Positions 32,893 to 41,895 of a DNA stretch of 64,000 nt are shown piece by piece. The first letter of the stretch is position 1. Every line of letters begins with the position of its first letter. The position numbers and the translations under genes were made by a program. The stretch comes from Urechidicola croceus (GTDB lineage Bacteria; Bacteroidota; Bacteroidia; Flavobacteriales; Flavobacteriaceae), in assembly GCF_001761325.1 (NCBI RefSeq), contig NZ_CP017478.1:936001-1000000 (forward strand). The letters are read 5' to 3'. The notes under the pieces are model-generated. The model was given only the letters and a program-made list of their open reading frames with translations. It searched no databases and had not been told where the DNA came from.

Positions 32893-34227
32893 ATGAACGG
32901 ACAAAAAAAAGTTGCTTTTTATACTTTAGGATGTAAACTGAATTTTTCAGAAACATCTACAATAGCGCGTAACTTTCAAAATGAAGGATTTGAACGTGTC
33001 GAATTTGATGAAAATGCAGATATTTATGTCATAAACACTTGTTCTGTAACTGATAATGCAGACAAACGTTTTAAAAGTATTGTTAAAAATGCTTTGAAAC
33101 AAAATGATAAAGCATTTTTAATTGCCATAGGTTGTTATGCACAATTAAAACCTGAAGAATTGGCTGCTGTTGATGGTGTTGATCTTGTTTTAGGTGCAAC
33201 TGAAAAATTTAAGGTAACTGACTATATCAATGACTTGTCAAAAAATGATATGGGAGAAGTGCATTCTTGCGAAATTGAAGACGCCGATTTTTATGTAGGC
33301 TCCTACTCTATTGGTGATCGTACTCGTGCGTTTTTAAAAGTACAAGATGGTTGCGATTATAAATGTACGTATTGCACAATTCCTCTTGCAAGAGGAATTT
33401 CTAGAAGTGATACTTTAGAAAATGTCCTTAAAAATGCTAAAGAAATTTCTGAACGTGGAATTAAAGAAATTGTTTTAACTGGAGTAAATATTGGAGATTA
33501 TGGAAAAGGCGAATTTGGAAATAAAAAACACGAACATACTTTTTACGAATTAGTTCAAGAATTGGATAAAGTAGATGGTATTCATCGTTTAAGAATCTCA
33601 TCAATCGAACCAAATTTATTAAAGAATGAGACAATCGATTTCATTTCGAACTCTGAAAGTTTTGTTCCTCATTTTCATATACCATTACAAAGCGGTAGCG
33701 ATAAATTATTGAAGAAAATGAAACGTCGCTATATGAGTAATATCTATACCGATAGAGTTTCTAAAATCAAAAAAGTTATGCCCAATGCCTGTATAGGTGT
33801 TGATGTAATCGTAGGTTTTCCTGGTGAGACAGATGAATTATTTTTAGAAACATATAATTATTTAAATGAATTAGATATTTCGTATTTACATGTTTTTACA
33901 TATTCTGAAAGACCAAATACGGAGGCTTTTAACATGGAAGGTGTTGTTTCTAAAAACGTTCGAGCAAAACGCAGTAAAATGTTGAGAGGGTTATCAGTAA
34001 AAAAACGTAGAGCATTTTATGAAAGTCAGATAGGAAATACACTGACTGTTCTATTTGAAAGTGAAAACAAAGAAGGATATATTAACGGTTTCACTCAAAA
34101 TTATGTAAAAGTGAAAACACCTTGGAATCCAGAATTAGTAAATACATTACATAATGTAAAACTAACAGAAATTGATGAAGATGGACTAGTTCGTATAGAG
34201 TTTATAAAACAATCATTAACAGCCTAA
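32893..34227 (+). CDS. mtaB: tRNA t6A37 methylthiotransferase MtaB
   Basis: This radical-SAM methylthiotransferase converts t6A37 to ms2t6A37 in ANN-decoding tRNAs. It has the N-terminal UPF0004 cluster cysteines (YTLGCKLNFSET, INTCSVTDNAD, AIGCYAQLKPEEL), the radical-SAM motif CDYKCTYC in VQDGCDYKCTYCTIPLARG, and LTGVNIGDYGKG. Further blocks are HFHIPLQSGSDKLLKKMKR and a C-terminal TRAM-type RNA-binding domain. At 444 residues, with KRRY following the QSGS loop, it matches MtaB better than MiaB or RimO. It begins a rightward run and is followed 13 bases later by a lipoprotein gene. Confidence 0.93.
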   Translation: MNGQKKVAFYTLGCKLNFSETSTIARNFQNEGFERVEFDENADIYVINTCSVTDNADKRFKSIVKNALKQNDKAFLIAIGCYAQLKPEELAAVDGVDLVLGATEKFKVTDYINDLSKNDMGEVHSCEIEDADFYVGSYSIGDRTRAFLKVQDGCDYKCTYCTIPLARGISRSDTLENVLKNAKEISERGIKEIVLTGVNIGDYGKGEFGNKKHEHTFYELVQELDKVDGIHRLRISSIEPNLLKNETIDFISNSESFVPHFHIPLQSGSDKLLKKMKRRYMSNIYTDRVSKIKKVMPNACIGVDVIVGFPGETDELFLETYNYLNELDISYLHVFTYSERPNTEAFNMEGVVSKNVRAKRSKMLRGLSVKKRRAFYESQIGNTLTVLFESENKEGYINGFTQNYVKVKTPWNPELVNTLHNVKLTEIDEDGLVRIEFIKQSLTA

Positions 34228-34240
34228 ACTAAAAAATTGC

Positions 34241-34981
34241 ATGAAAAAAATTACTTTATTAGTTGCTTGTATTACACTAATTATTAGTTGCAAACAAAAA
34301 CAAGAAATTATTGAAAAACCAGAATCATCTATAGAAAAAGAAAATTTACCTGTTGAAATAACTCCTTCTTTAAATTATGTAGATTTAGTTGTAGTTCTTT
34401 CTGAAAACTCAAATTTAACTGAAGCCCAAATGTTATTAAAAAATAACAATTTAACTATTGATAAAATATTGATAGATGAAGATTATTTAAAAGCTGGCTT
34501 AGTTAAAGTTCCGGAAAATGATAAGGAAGAATGGAAAAACAAACTTTCTGCATTAGATTTTATTCAAGGAATAGAAAAAAATAGTAAAAATATACTCAAT
34601 ACAATTAACGACAAATATGACAATAGATTGATAACAATCAATAAAACTCCATGTTTTGGTGATTGTCCAGTCTATAATGTTGTTGTAAAGAAAAATGGAT
34701 TGGTAACATTCAATGGAATTAAAAATGTTCTTAATAAAGGTTTAGTGAAATTTCAATTAGATAATCAACAACTTCAAATTTTGAATGAAAAATTTTCTAA
34801 AATTGTAACTAATAACTATAAACCCATTTATGATTCTAGAAACCCCGATTTACCAAGTACTAATATTTCATTCAAAGGAACAAATATTAAAATTCGGCTT
34901 TGGAAAGAAGTTCCATTAGAGTTAATAGAAGTACATGAGTATATAATAGAACATTTATTAGATAAAAAATATATTGAATAA
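34241..34981 (+). CDS. lipoprotein with DUF6438-like domain
   Basis: A lipoprotein signal (ACITLIISC) is followed by a Glu/Lys-rich linker and then a first domain with a repeated alternating pattern (YVDLVVVLSENSNLTEAQML). The C-terminal half (about 125-245) has TINKTPCFGDCPVYNVVVKK, the PCFGDCPVY signature of a domain named DUF6438. Its two cysteines are likely disulphide-bonded. The C-terminal LIEVHEYIIEHLLDKKYI is also typical. The function is unknown. The stop codon overlaps the hydrolase gene start by one base (TAATG). Confidence 0.75.
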   Translation: MKKITLLVACITLIISCKQKQEIIEKPESSIEKENLPVEITPSLNYVDLVVVLSENSNLTEAQMLLKNNNLTIDKILIDEDYLKAGLVKVPENDKEEWKNKLSALDFIQGIEKNSKNILNTINDKYDNRLITINKTPCFGDCPVYNVVVKKNGLVTFNGIKNVLNKGLVKFQLDNQQLQILNEKFSKIVTNNYKPIYDSRNPDLPSTNISFKGTNIKIRLWKEVPLELIEVHEYIIEHLLDKKYIE

Positions 34982-35640
34982 TGAGTAAAACTCATATTTA
35001 TTGTGTTCCAGGATTAGCCGCAAACGGTAAAATTTTTGAACATATAAAACTACCTAAAGAGAAATATAAATTACATCTTATTAAATGGCTAATTCCTAAA
35101 TCAATTGATGAATCTATAGAACATTATGCGCAAAGGATGACTGAATCTATTACGGAAGACAATTTTGTATTGATGGGCGTTTCTTTTGGTGGTATTATGG
35201 TTCAAGAAATGAGTAAAATTGTTCAACCAAAAAAAGTAATAATAATATCAAGTGTAAAAAGCAGAAAAGAATTACCTCGTCGCTTAAAATTAACTAAACT
35301 TATAAAGGCTTACAAATTATTTCCTGCAAATAGCATTACAACTATTGAAAACTTTATGAGTTATTCATTTGGTAAAATGACAAAAAAAAGAATTGAACAA
35401 TATCAAATGTATTTATCAGTAAGAAACCCTATTTACCTCAATTGGGCTATATACAATGTTTTGCATTGGAAACAAGACGATGTGCTACAAAACATATATC
35501 ATATTCATGGAACTGAAGATAATGTATTTCCATTTAAACACATCAAAAATTGTATTAGTATTAAAGGTGGTTCTCATATTATGATAATAAATAAGGCAAA
35601 GAAAATTAGTAAAATTATTAATGGAATTTTAGAAGAATAA
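34981..35640 (+). CDS. alpha/beta hydrolase fold protein
   Basis: The 219-residue protein begins with IYCVPGLAANGKIFEHI, the oxyanion-hole loop. It has the nucleophile elbow GVSFGGIMVQEM with catalytic Ser and, later, HIHGTEDNVFPF (acid) and KGGSHIMIINKA (catalytic His). It is short for the family, with a reduced lid. Esterase, thioesterase or haloperoxidase-like activities are all possible, and the substrate is not deducible. It overlaps the DUF6438 lipoprotein gene by one base and is followed by a long AT-rich hairpin, so it probably ends the transcript that began at mtaB. Confidence 0.82.
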   Translation: MSKTHIYCVPGLAANGKIFEHIKLPKEKYKLHLIKWLIPKSIDESIEHYAQRMTESITEDNFVLMGVSFGGIMVQEMSKIVQPKKVIIISSVKSRKELPRRLKLTKLIKAYKLFPANSITTIENFMSYSFGKMTKKRIEQYQMYLSVRNPIYLNWAIYNVLHWKQDDVLQNIYHIHGTEDNVFPFKHIKNCISIKGGSHIMIINKAKKISKIINGILEE

Positions 35641-35690
35641 TACTCACTTATTTAGTATAAAAAATTTTGATAAAATAAATAATTCACCAT

Positions 35691-35730
35691 TAAAAATCTA
35701 AAAATCAATTAAAGATTTATTAGATTTTTA
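35691..35730. repeat. AT-rich 16-bp hairpin upstream of the lytic transglycosylase gene
   Basis: TAAAAATCTAA (35691-35701) pairs with TTAGATTTTTA (35720-35730), and inside it AAATC (35702-35706) pairs with GATTT (35714-35718). The result is a 16-bp stem broken by one bulged A. It lies 37 bases before the next ATG, so it may be a terminator for the hydrolase gene, an operator, or both. Confidence 0.5.
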
Positions 35731-35766
35731 GTACCTTTACATATATACTAATTAAAAAATGAAGTT

Positions 35767-36711
35767 ATGAACAAGCCGTTACGATTTTTAGTAGTTTTAA
35801 GCATAGTTTTAATTTGTGGAGCACTTATTAATGCAACACAAAAGGAAGATATAAGCCAAATACCAACCAAGGAAACTCCAGCAAATAAAGAGACTAAAAT
35901 TTCAGATAAAAATACTAGTGAATTATATGAAATAAAAGCATTAAAAATTCCTAAAGGGTTAAATTTCGCAGGTGAGCATGTACCTATTGAAAAACAAGAT
36001 ATAAGAGAAAGAATAGACCGAGAATTATTGGTAAATACTTATTGGCAATCTAATGGATTATTGATGTTTAAAAGAGCACATAAATACTTCCCTATTATTG
36101 AACCAATATTAGCAGAAAATGGTATTCCTGATGATTTCAAATACCTCGCTGTAATTGAAAGTGGATTGCAAAATGCGACCTCTCCTGCTGGTGCTCGAGG
36201 TTTTTGGCAAATTATGAAAGCCACAGCCAAAGAAAATGGATTGGAAGTCAACAATAACGTTGATGAACGTTACCACCTTGAAAAAGCAACGAAAGTAGCA
36301 TGTAAATATTTACAAAAAGCAAAGGATAGATTAGGTTCATGGACTCTAGCAGCTGCTGCATATAATGCTGGAAATTACGGAATGGCAAAAAAATTAGAAA
36401 GCCAAAAAGTAAACAATTATTACGATTTATTATTAGGTCAAGAAACATCTCGATATGTACCTAGAATTGTTGCTTTGAAAGAGATAATGTCTAACCCAAA
36501 AAAATATGGGTTCGTTTTTGAAACTGAAGACTTATATCAATTAGAATCAACAATAACTGTTGAAATTGATACTGCCATTAATAATATTGCAGTATTTGCG
36601 CAAAAGTTTGGAACAAATTATAAAGAACTAAAAATTCACAATCCATGGTTAAGAGAGAATGTTTTAAATAATGCTTCTCGAAAAAAATATGAGATTAAAT
36701 TACCTCAATAA
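35767..36711 (+). CDS. lytic transglycosylase, MltD-like (GH23)
   Basis: An N-terminal hydrophobic segment (FLVVLSIVLICGALI) is followed by a low-complexity linker. The SLT domain spans about residues 100-225, with catalytic Glu131 in YLAVIESGLQNATSPAGARG, then FWQIMKATAKENGL and LGSWTLAAAAYNAG. The tail (about 260-314) looks like a weak LysM fold ending in KYEIKLP. The enzyme cleaves peptidoglycan glycan strands to 1,6-anhydro ends in the periplasm. Its length is shorter than MltD of E. coli, as it lacks the extra LysM copies. It is directly followed by the half-size TauE gene. Confidence 0.92.
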   Translation: MNKPLRFLVVLSIVLICGALINATQKEDISQIPTKETPANKETKISDKNTSELYEIKALKIPKGLNFAGEHVPIEKQDIRERIDRELLVNTYWQSNGLLMFKRAHKYFPIIEPILAENGIPDDFKYLAVIESGLQNATSPAGARGFWQIMKATAKENGLEVNNNVDERYHLEKATKVACKYLQKAKDRLGSWTLAAAAYNAGNYGMAKKLESQKVNNYYDLLLGQETSRYVPRIVALKEIMSNPKKYGFVFETEDLYQLESTITVEIDTAINNIAVFAQKFGTNYKELKIHNPWLRENVLNNASRKKYEIKLPQ

Positions 36712-37089
36712 ATGAAAATGACTGCAGCAACTATCATTCTTTTAATAATTATTGGTCTTTCAGCAGGTATTTTAAGTGGATTAGTAGGTGTTGGTGGAGG
36801 AATTATAATGGTTCCTATGTTTGTTATTTTTCTTGGTTTAACTCAACATAATGCTCAAGGAATGAGTTTAGCTGTAATGCTACCACCTGTTACTTTTTTA
36901 GCAGTTTACAATTACCATAAAGCCGGAGAAGTTGATTGGAAATTAGCACTCATTGCTTCAGCGCTGTTTATCATTGGTGGATTTATTGGGTCAAAACTTG
37001 CTCTTAAAATAGACCAACTTGTATTAAAAAAAATATTTGGTTTTATGATGCTTATTGTTGCTATTAAACTCATTTTTTTCTCTAAATAA
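36712..37089 (+). CDS. half-size TauE/SafE-type sulfite exporter family protein
   Basis: The 125-residue protein has four hydrophobic helices and the TauE/SafE signature LSAGILSGLVGVGGGIIMVPM near the N-terminus, then LAVMLPPVTFLAVYNYHKAG and GGFIGSKLALKID. Full-length members have two such repeats and about 250 residues, so this is a single repeat that would need to dimerise. Such half-length forms occur repeatedly in Bacteroidota, and the reading frame ends cleanly with no continuation downstream, so I do not regard it as broken. It starts at the base after the transglycosylase stop. The transported anion is unknown. Confidence 0.82.
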   Translation: MKMTAATIILLIIIGLSAGILSGLVGVGGGIIMVPMFVIFLGLTQHNAQGMSLAVMLPPVTFLAVYNYHKAGEVDWKLALIASALFIIGGFIGSKLALKIDQLVLKKIFGFMMLIVAIKLIFFSK

Positions 37090-37097
37090 TTTTTTTT

Positions 37098-37105
37098 TAT
37101 ATTTG
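37098..37105 (+). promoter_or_regulatory. -7 box upstream of the 37.1-kb outer-membrane protein gene
   Basis: TATATTTG matches TAnnTTTG and lies 32 bases before the ATG at 37138. No TTG is present at the usual distance. Confidence 0.5.
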
Positions 37106-37137
37106 AGTATTAATTAATTTAACCCCAAATTTAAAAT

Positions 37138-37833
37138 ATGAAAAAAATTACTTTCCTATGCATACTATTAATATCAAGTATTGCATTTTCACAAGAAGAA
37201 GAAGTTGAAACTTCTAAAGACACAACAAAAACTGCAAAAATTAATATCAAACCCATTCGCTTAGGAGTTAAAGTTGGTTTTCCGAATGTAGTTGGTGGAA
37301 ATATTGAGTATGTTACTCCACTATTGGATCAACGCTTAGGAGTATTTATAGATTACGGAAATTTACCAGAATACGAATTTGATGATTCTAAAGGAGGGTT
37401 TACACACACAGAATTTGGAATAAACTACTATTTAAAAAAGAACAAAGGAAGTGGTTTTTATATAGGTTTATCTAGATCTTCTTTAAAAATTGATGGAGAA
37501 TATAGCGATATAGGTACTATAGTTGAGCAAGACCAATCTGTTGAATATACAGGTACTGCAACTGGTGATGTAAAAATTAATACGACAAATCTTAAACTAG
37601 GAGTAAAACTCGGAAAAACAGTATATTTCCGTTTTGAAGCAGGTTACGGCTTTGGAGATATCCCAGAAGGTGTAGAGGTAACTGGTATTGCTGAAGTAAC
37701 TCCTAATGGAGGTCCAACTCAAACTCAAACAGAAACTGCTTTATATCTATTTGAAGATATTGAAGGTTTGAATAACTTTATTAAAGATAGTGGTACTCCA
37801 GTAGTTAATATTGGAATTGGGTTTTCATTCTAA
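37138..37833 (+). CDS. predicted outer-membrane beta-barrel protein
   Basis: A signal peptide (FLCILLISSIAFSQ) is followed by an acidic linker. About eight alternating beta strands then fill the remaining 200 residues (IRLGVKVGFPNVVGGNIEYV, THTEFGINYYLKKNKGSGFYIGL, TTNLKLGVKLGKTVYFRFEAGYGFG). It ends in Phe (VNIGIGFSF), as expected for BAM-assembled barrels. It resembles OmpW/OmpX-sized Bacteroidota barrels of unknown function. It has its own promoter and ends at a strong bidirectional terminator, so it is a single-gene unit. Confidence 0.75.
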   Translation: MKKITFLCILLISSIAFSQEEEVETSKDTTKTAKINIKPIRLGVKVGFPNVVGGNIEYVTPLLDQRLGVFIDYGNLPEYEFDDSKGGFTHTEFGINYYLKKNKGSGFYIGLSRSSLKIDGEYSDIGTIVEQDQSVEYTGTATGDVKINTTNLKLGVKLGKTVYFRFEAGYGFGDIPEGVEVTGIAEVTPNGGPTQTQTETALYLFEDIEGLNNFIKDSGTPVVNIGIGFSF

Positions 37834-37853
37834 TAACACTAGAACATAAAATT

Positions 37854-37883
37854 AAAAAGCGATTGAAAATTCAATCGCTTTTT
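37854..37883. terminator. bidirectional hairpin terminator
   Basis: AAAAAGCGATTGAA (37854-37867) pairs with TTCAATCGCTTTTT (from 37870) around a 2-base centre, with A- and T-runs on the two sides. It lies between the converging genes for the outer-membrane protein and the nitronate monooxygenase and can serve both. Confidence 0.85.
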
Positions 37884-38816
37884 TTATAAACTTTTTTTAA
37901 CTTTTTCATATTCAGCTATAATTTCCTCAACTATTACAGCTGCTGGTTTTATTTCATGTATTAAGCCTGAAATTTGACCAATTTCCAATTCGCCATCATC
38001 CAAATCCCCTTCAAACATTCCTTTTTTTGCTCTACCTCTACCTAATAAATTTTTTAATTGAGAAACAGAAGGATTTTGTGTATACAATTCTTGAACTTGA
38101 TTGAAAAATTTATTTTTAATCAATCTTACTGGTGCAAGTTCTTTAAGGGTTAACCTAGTACCACCATCTTCAGTTTCTACAACCTTATGTTTAAATTTTA
38201 TATGTGCTGATGATTCTTCACTTGCAACAAATCGACTTCCAATTTGAACTCCATCTGCTCCCAAAACCATTGCAGCAAGCATTCCTCTACCATTTGCTAT
38301 TCCTCCAGCAGCAATTAATGGTATTGTTATTTTCTCTTTGACCATAGGAATTAATGTGAATGTTGTAGTTTCCTCTCTACCATTATGTCCACCTGCTTCA
38401 AAACCCTCAGCTACGACCGCATCAACTCCTGCCTCTTGAGCCTTTAAAGCAAATTTCACACTACTAACAACATGAACAACTTTAATTCCTTTTTCTTTTA
38501 AAAATGGTGTCCATGTTTTTGGATTTCCTGCAGATGTAAAAACAATTTTCACTCCTTCTTCAATAATTATATCCATGATTTTTTCAATTTCGGGATACAA
38601 CATTGGAACATTTACACCAAAAGGTTTATTGGTTGCTTTTTTACATTTTTGAATATGCTCTCGCAAAACTTCAGGATACATACTACCTGCTCCAATCAAC
38701 CCTAACCCACCAGAATTACTGACCGTAGAAGCCAAACGCCAACCGCTATTCCAAACCATTCCCGCTTGAATAAGTGGATATTTAATACTAAATAATTGAG
38801 TGATTCTGTTTTGCAT
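37884..38816 (-). CDS. nitronate monooxygenase (FMN-dependent, NMO/FabK-like)
   Basis: This TIM-barrel flavoprotein of 310 residues has PLIQAGMVWNSGWRLASTVSN at the start, GGLGLIGAGSMYPEVLREHI, and GFEAGGHNGREE (FMN phosphate and active-site His region). IPLIAAGGIANGRGMLAAMVLGADGVQIGSRF follows. These are the blocks of nitronate monooxygenase and of enoyl-ACP reductase FabK; the HNG in GGHNG favours the NMO class. It would detoxify alkyl nitronates such as 3-nitropropionate, but annotation by fold does not prove the substrate. It follows mnmA by 9 bases on the same strand. Confidence 0.87.
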   Translation of the reverse strand: MQNRITQLFSIKYPLIQAGMVWNSGWRLASTVSNSGGLGLIGAGSMYPEVLREHIQKCKKATNKPFGVNVPMLYPEIEKIMDIIIEEGVKIVFTSAGNPKTWTPFLKEKGIKVVHVVSSVKFALKAQEAGVDAVVAEGFEAGGHNGREETTTFTLIPMVKEKITIPLIAAGGIANGRGMLAAMVLGADGVQIGSRFVASEESSAHIKFKHKVVETEDGGTRLTLKELAPVRLIKNKFFNQVQELYTQNPSVSQLKNLLGRGRAKKGMFEGDLDDGELEIGQISGLIHEIKPAAVIVEEIIAEYEKVKKSL

Positions 38817-38825
38817 TCAATAAAA

Positions 38826-40013
38826 TTACGAAATTACTCCCGAACCTAATAATTCATCATCTTTATACCAAGCGACAAATTGACCTTCAGTAATTGCTGA
38901 TTGTGGATGATCAAATGAAACATATAAACCATTCTCTACTTTGAATAAGGTAGCCTTTTCCAATTTTTGACGATAACGAATACGTGCTTTGACATTCATT
39001 GAATCTCCATCTTGAAGTATTAAATCTTCCCGAATCCAATGTATTTCATCATTTTTTACAAATAATACATTACGATACAATCCTTTGTGATTCTTCCCTT
39101 CACCTGTATAAATAACATTTTCATTGACATCAGTCTCAATAACAAATAATGGTTCTTTCATTCCACCAACGGCTAAACCTTTTCGTTGACCTTTCGTAAA
39201 ATAATGTGCGCCCTGATGCTTTCCTACCACATCTCCATCTGTCAATTGATAAGTATACTTTTCAGCTAAAAATGATAATTCAGCCTCTTTACTTTCAAAT
39301 TTTGGAACTTCTTTATCAAATAATGTTGCATCTGCAGGAATTCTAACAATAACTCCTTCTTTTGGTTGTAATTTTTGTTGTAAAAATTCTGGCAATCTGA
39401 CTTTTCCAATGAAGCATAAACCTTGAGAGTCTTTCTTTTCAGCAGTTATCAATTCTTGTGCCGATGCTATTTCACGAACTTCCGGTTTTGTTAATTCACC
39501 AATAGGAAATAACGCTTTTGATAATTGTTCTTGAGACAATTGACATAAAAAATAGGATTGATCTTTATTATTATCCTTTCCAGCTAATAATCGATGAACT
39601 TCTTTTCCGTCCTTAATTATGGTTTCTTTTCTACAATAATGACCTGTAGCCACATAATCAGCTCCTAAATCCAATGCAATTTTCATAAAAACATCAAACT
39701 TTATCTCACGATTACATAATACATCCGGATTTGGAGTACGCCCCATTTCGTATTCACGAAACATATAATCAACAATTCTATCTTTATATTGCTCGCTTAA
39801 ATCAACAACCTGAAACGGAATTCCAAGTTTCTCTGCAACAATCATTGCATCATTACTATCTTCTAACCAAGGACATTCATTAGAAATTGTAACAGAATCA
39901 TCATGCCAATTTTTCATGAATAATCCAATAACTTCATATCCCTGCTCTTTAAGTAAGTGTGCTGCAACACTACTATCTACACCTCCTGAAAGTCCTACAA
40001 TTACTCTTTTCAT
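38826..40013 (-). CDS. mnmA: tRNA-specific 2-thiouridylase MnmA
   Basis: MnmA inserts sulphur at position 2 of the wobble uridine in Lys, Glu and Gln tRNAs. The ATP-binding PP-loop [15 protein letters not shown] is at the N-terminus, the first catalytic Cys is in [12 protein letters not shown], and the persulphide Cys is in [22 protein letters not shown] and the C-terminal beta-barrel ([23 protein letters not shown]) complete it. At 395 residues it is a little longer than in E. coli. It has a consensus -7 box just upstream and is the first gene of a two-gene leftward unit. Confidence 0.97.
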   Translation of the reverse strand: MKRVIVGLSGGVDSSVAAHLLKEQGYEVIGLFMKNWHDDSVTISNECPWLEDSNDAMIVAEKLGIPFQVVDLSEQYKDRIVDYMFREYEMGRTPNPDVLCNREIKFDVFMKIALDLGADYVATGHYCRKETIIKDGKEVHRLLAGKDNNKDQSYFLCQLSQEQLSKALFPIGELTKPEVREIASAQELITAEKKDSQGLCFIGKVRLPEFLQQKLQPKEGVIVRIPADATLFDKEVPKFESKEAELSFLAEKYTYQLTDGDVVGKHQGAHYFTKGQRKGLAVGGMKEPLFVIETDVNENVIYTGEGKNHKGLYRNVLFVKNDEIHWIREDLILQDGDSMNVKARIRYRQKLEKATLFKVENGLYVSFDHPQSAITEGQFVAWYKDDELLGSGVIS

Positions 40014-40033
40014 TTTTTAATACTTTGAGATTG

Positions 40034-40041
40034 CAAAGTTA
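40034..40041 (-). promoter_or_regulatory. -7 box of the mnmA promoter
   Basis: The minus strand reads TAACTTTG (40041-40034), an exact TAnnTTTG, 20 bases before the ATG at 40013. No clear -33 TTG is seen. Confidence 0.55.
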
Positions 40042-40143
40042 CTTTATTTACTTGACTTCCTAAAATTGAAGTAGTAACTTCGTATATTGTCACAATTACA
40101 CCTTTAAAAGGTTTTATATCATAGTTTTATACTTAATTACAGA

Positions 40144-41820
40144 ATGAAAAATAGAATTTTAAAAACACTTAAATTATTCTCAATTTTTGGTGCAATTATA
40201 GGTGTTCTTGCTATTTCATGTTCAAAAAAAAATAAGCAAGTAATAAACACCCAAGATAATTATCAAATAATCCCTAAACCAAATATGTTAAAAATTGGCA
40301 AGGGTCAATTTAATATCAATTCAAATACTAAAATAATTAATCTTACAAATTCGTCTCAAAATGCTGAATACTTATCAGAGATGTTGGGTTCTATTTCAGG
40401 AATAAAAATTGCACAAAACAACAATTTCGAGGATCAAGGAAATATTACTTTAAAAATAAGTGATACTATTAAGAATGAAGAAGGTTATCAATTATCTATA
40501 AAGCATGATGCAATTACAATATCTGGAAAAACTGAAAAAGGTATTTTTTATGGAATACAATCATTGAGGCAACTATTACCAGCTAAAATTGAAGAGACTA
40601 AAAACTCGCTAAATAAATTAATTGTTCCCTCTGTAGAAATAAGTGACAGTCCTCGTTATACTTATCGAGGAATGCATTTAGATGTAGGGCGTCATTTTTT
40701 TTCAGTAAAATCAATTAAAAAGTATATTGATTTAATTGCCATGCATAAAATGAATAATTTCCATTGGCATTTAACCGAAGATCAAGGGTGGAGAATTGAA
40801 ATTAAAAAGTATCCTAAATTAACAGAAATAGGTGGCTTTAGAAAAGGAACAGCCATTGGACTAGCAGGAACTAAAAATGCACCATATACATATGATAACA
40901 TTCCCTATGGAGGTTATTACACTCAAGAAGAAATAAAAGAAGTGATTGCTTATGCTAGTGAAAGACATATTACTGTAATTCCAGAAATTGAACTTCCTGG
41001 GCACTCACTTGCTGCCTTAGCTGCGTACCCACAATTTGGAAATACAAAAGGACCATATGAAGTTGCAAAACGTTGGGGGATATTTAAAGAAACTTATGCA
41101 CCAACTGAAGAGACTTTTAATTTCTTGCAAGATGTATTAACAGAAGTTATGGAATTATTTCCAAGTAAATACATTCATATTGGAGGTGATGAAGTCTTAA
41201 AAAAAGAATGGGAAGAGAGTAAATATGCTCAAGAAGTCATCAAAAGAGAAGGTCTTAAAGATGAACATGAATTACAAAGTTATTTTATCAAACGAATAGA
41301 GAAATTCTTAAATTCACATGGACGAAATATTATTGGTTGGGATGAAATTCTAGAAGGCGGATTGGCTCCAAATGCAACTGTAATGTCATGGAGAGGTATT
41401 GAAGGTGGTATTGCTGCAGCTAAACAAAAACATACTGTTATTATGACTCCTGGAACGCATTGCTATTTTGATTATTACCAAGTTGATGAAGAAAGTCAAA
41501 AAAACGAACCGATTACTGGTAGTAAAAGATTCACAACTGTTAAAAAAGTATATTCTTATGAACCAACACCTATAGGGCTTACTACTGAAGAAGAAAAATA
41601 TATTATTGGCGCACAAGGAAATGTTTGGACCGAATATATGCCTACTTGGGATCGAGTAGAATATAAAGTATTGCCCAGAATGACTGCGTTATCAGAAGTA
41701 TTGTGGTCATCAAAAGAAAATAGAAATTGGGATGATTTTCATAAGCGCTTACAACATATTGCTAAACGATATGATACTCTTGGATATAATTATGCTAAAC
41801 ATACTATCATTAAAGAATAA
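40144..41820 (+). CDS. beta-N-acetylhexosaminidase, GH20 lipoprotein
   Basis: A lipoprotein signal (FGAIIGVLAISC) is followed by a GH20b-type N-terminal domain (about 40-165: YQIIPKPNMLKIGKG, GIFYGIQSLRQLLP). The catalytic TIM barrel comes next, with YRGMHLDVGRHFFSV, NNFHWHLTEDQGWRIEI, IPEIELPGHSLAALAAYP, and the Asp-Glu catalytic pair in YIHIGGDEVLKKEW. GWDEILEGGLAPNATVMSWRG follows. It releases terminal GlcNAc or GalNAc from chitin fragments, glycans or muropeptides at the cell surface or in the periplasm. It is separated by 75 bases from the RidA gene and is on the same strand. Confidence 0.95.
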   Translation: MKNRILKTLKLFSIFGAIIGVLAISCSKKNKQVINTQDNYQIIPKPNMLKIGKGQFNINSNTKIINLTNSSQNAEYLSEMLGSISGIKIAQNNNFEDQGNITLKISDTIKNEEGYQLSIKHDAITISGKTEKGIFYGIQSLRQLLPAKIEETKNSLNKLIVPSVEISDSPRYTYRGMHLDVGRHFFSVKSIKKYIDLIAMHKMNNFHWHLTEDQGWRIEIKKYPKLTEIGGFRKGTAIGLAGTKNAPYTYDNIPYGGYYTQEEIKEVIAYASERHITVIPEIELPGHSLAALAAYPQFGNTKGPYEVAKRWGIFKETYAPTEETFNFLQDVLTEVMELFPSKYIHIGGDEVLKKEWEESKYAQEVIKREGLKDEHELQSYFIKRIEKFLNSHGRNIIGWDEILEGGLAPNATVMSWRGIEGGIAAAKQKHTVIMTPGTHCYFDYYQVDEESQKNEPITGSKRFTTVKKVYSYEPTPIGLTTEEEKYIIGAQGNVWTEYMPTWDRVEYKVLPRMTALSEVLWSSKENRNWDDFHKRLQHIAKRYDTLGYNYAKHTIIKE

Positions 41821-41895
41821 AACATTGATTCAGCAAATAGCGAGTGCATTTAATATACATTTTGAATTCTAAATTTATTGACCTAAATTCGATGT

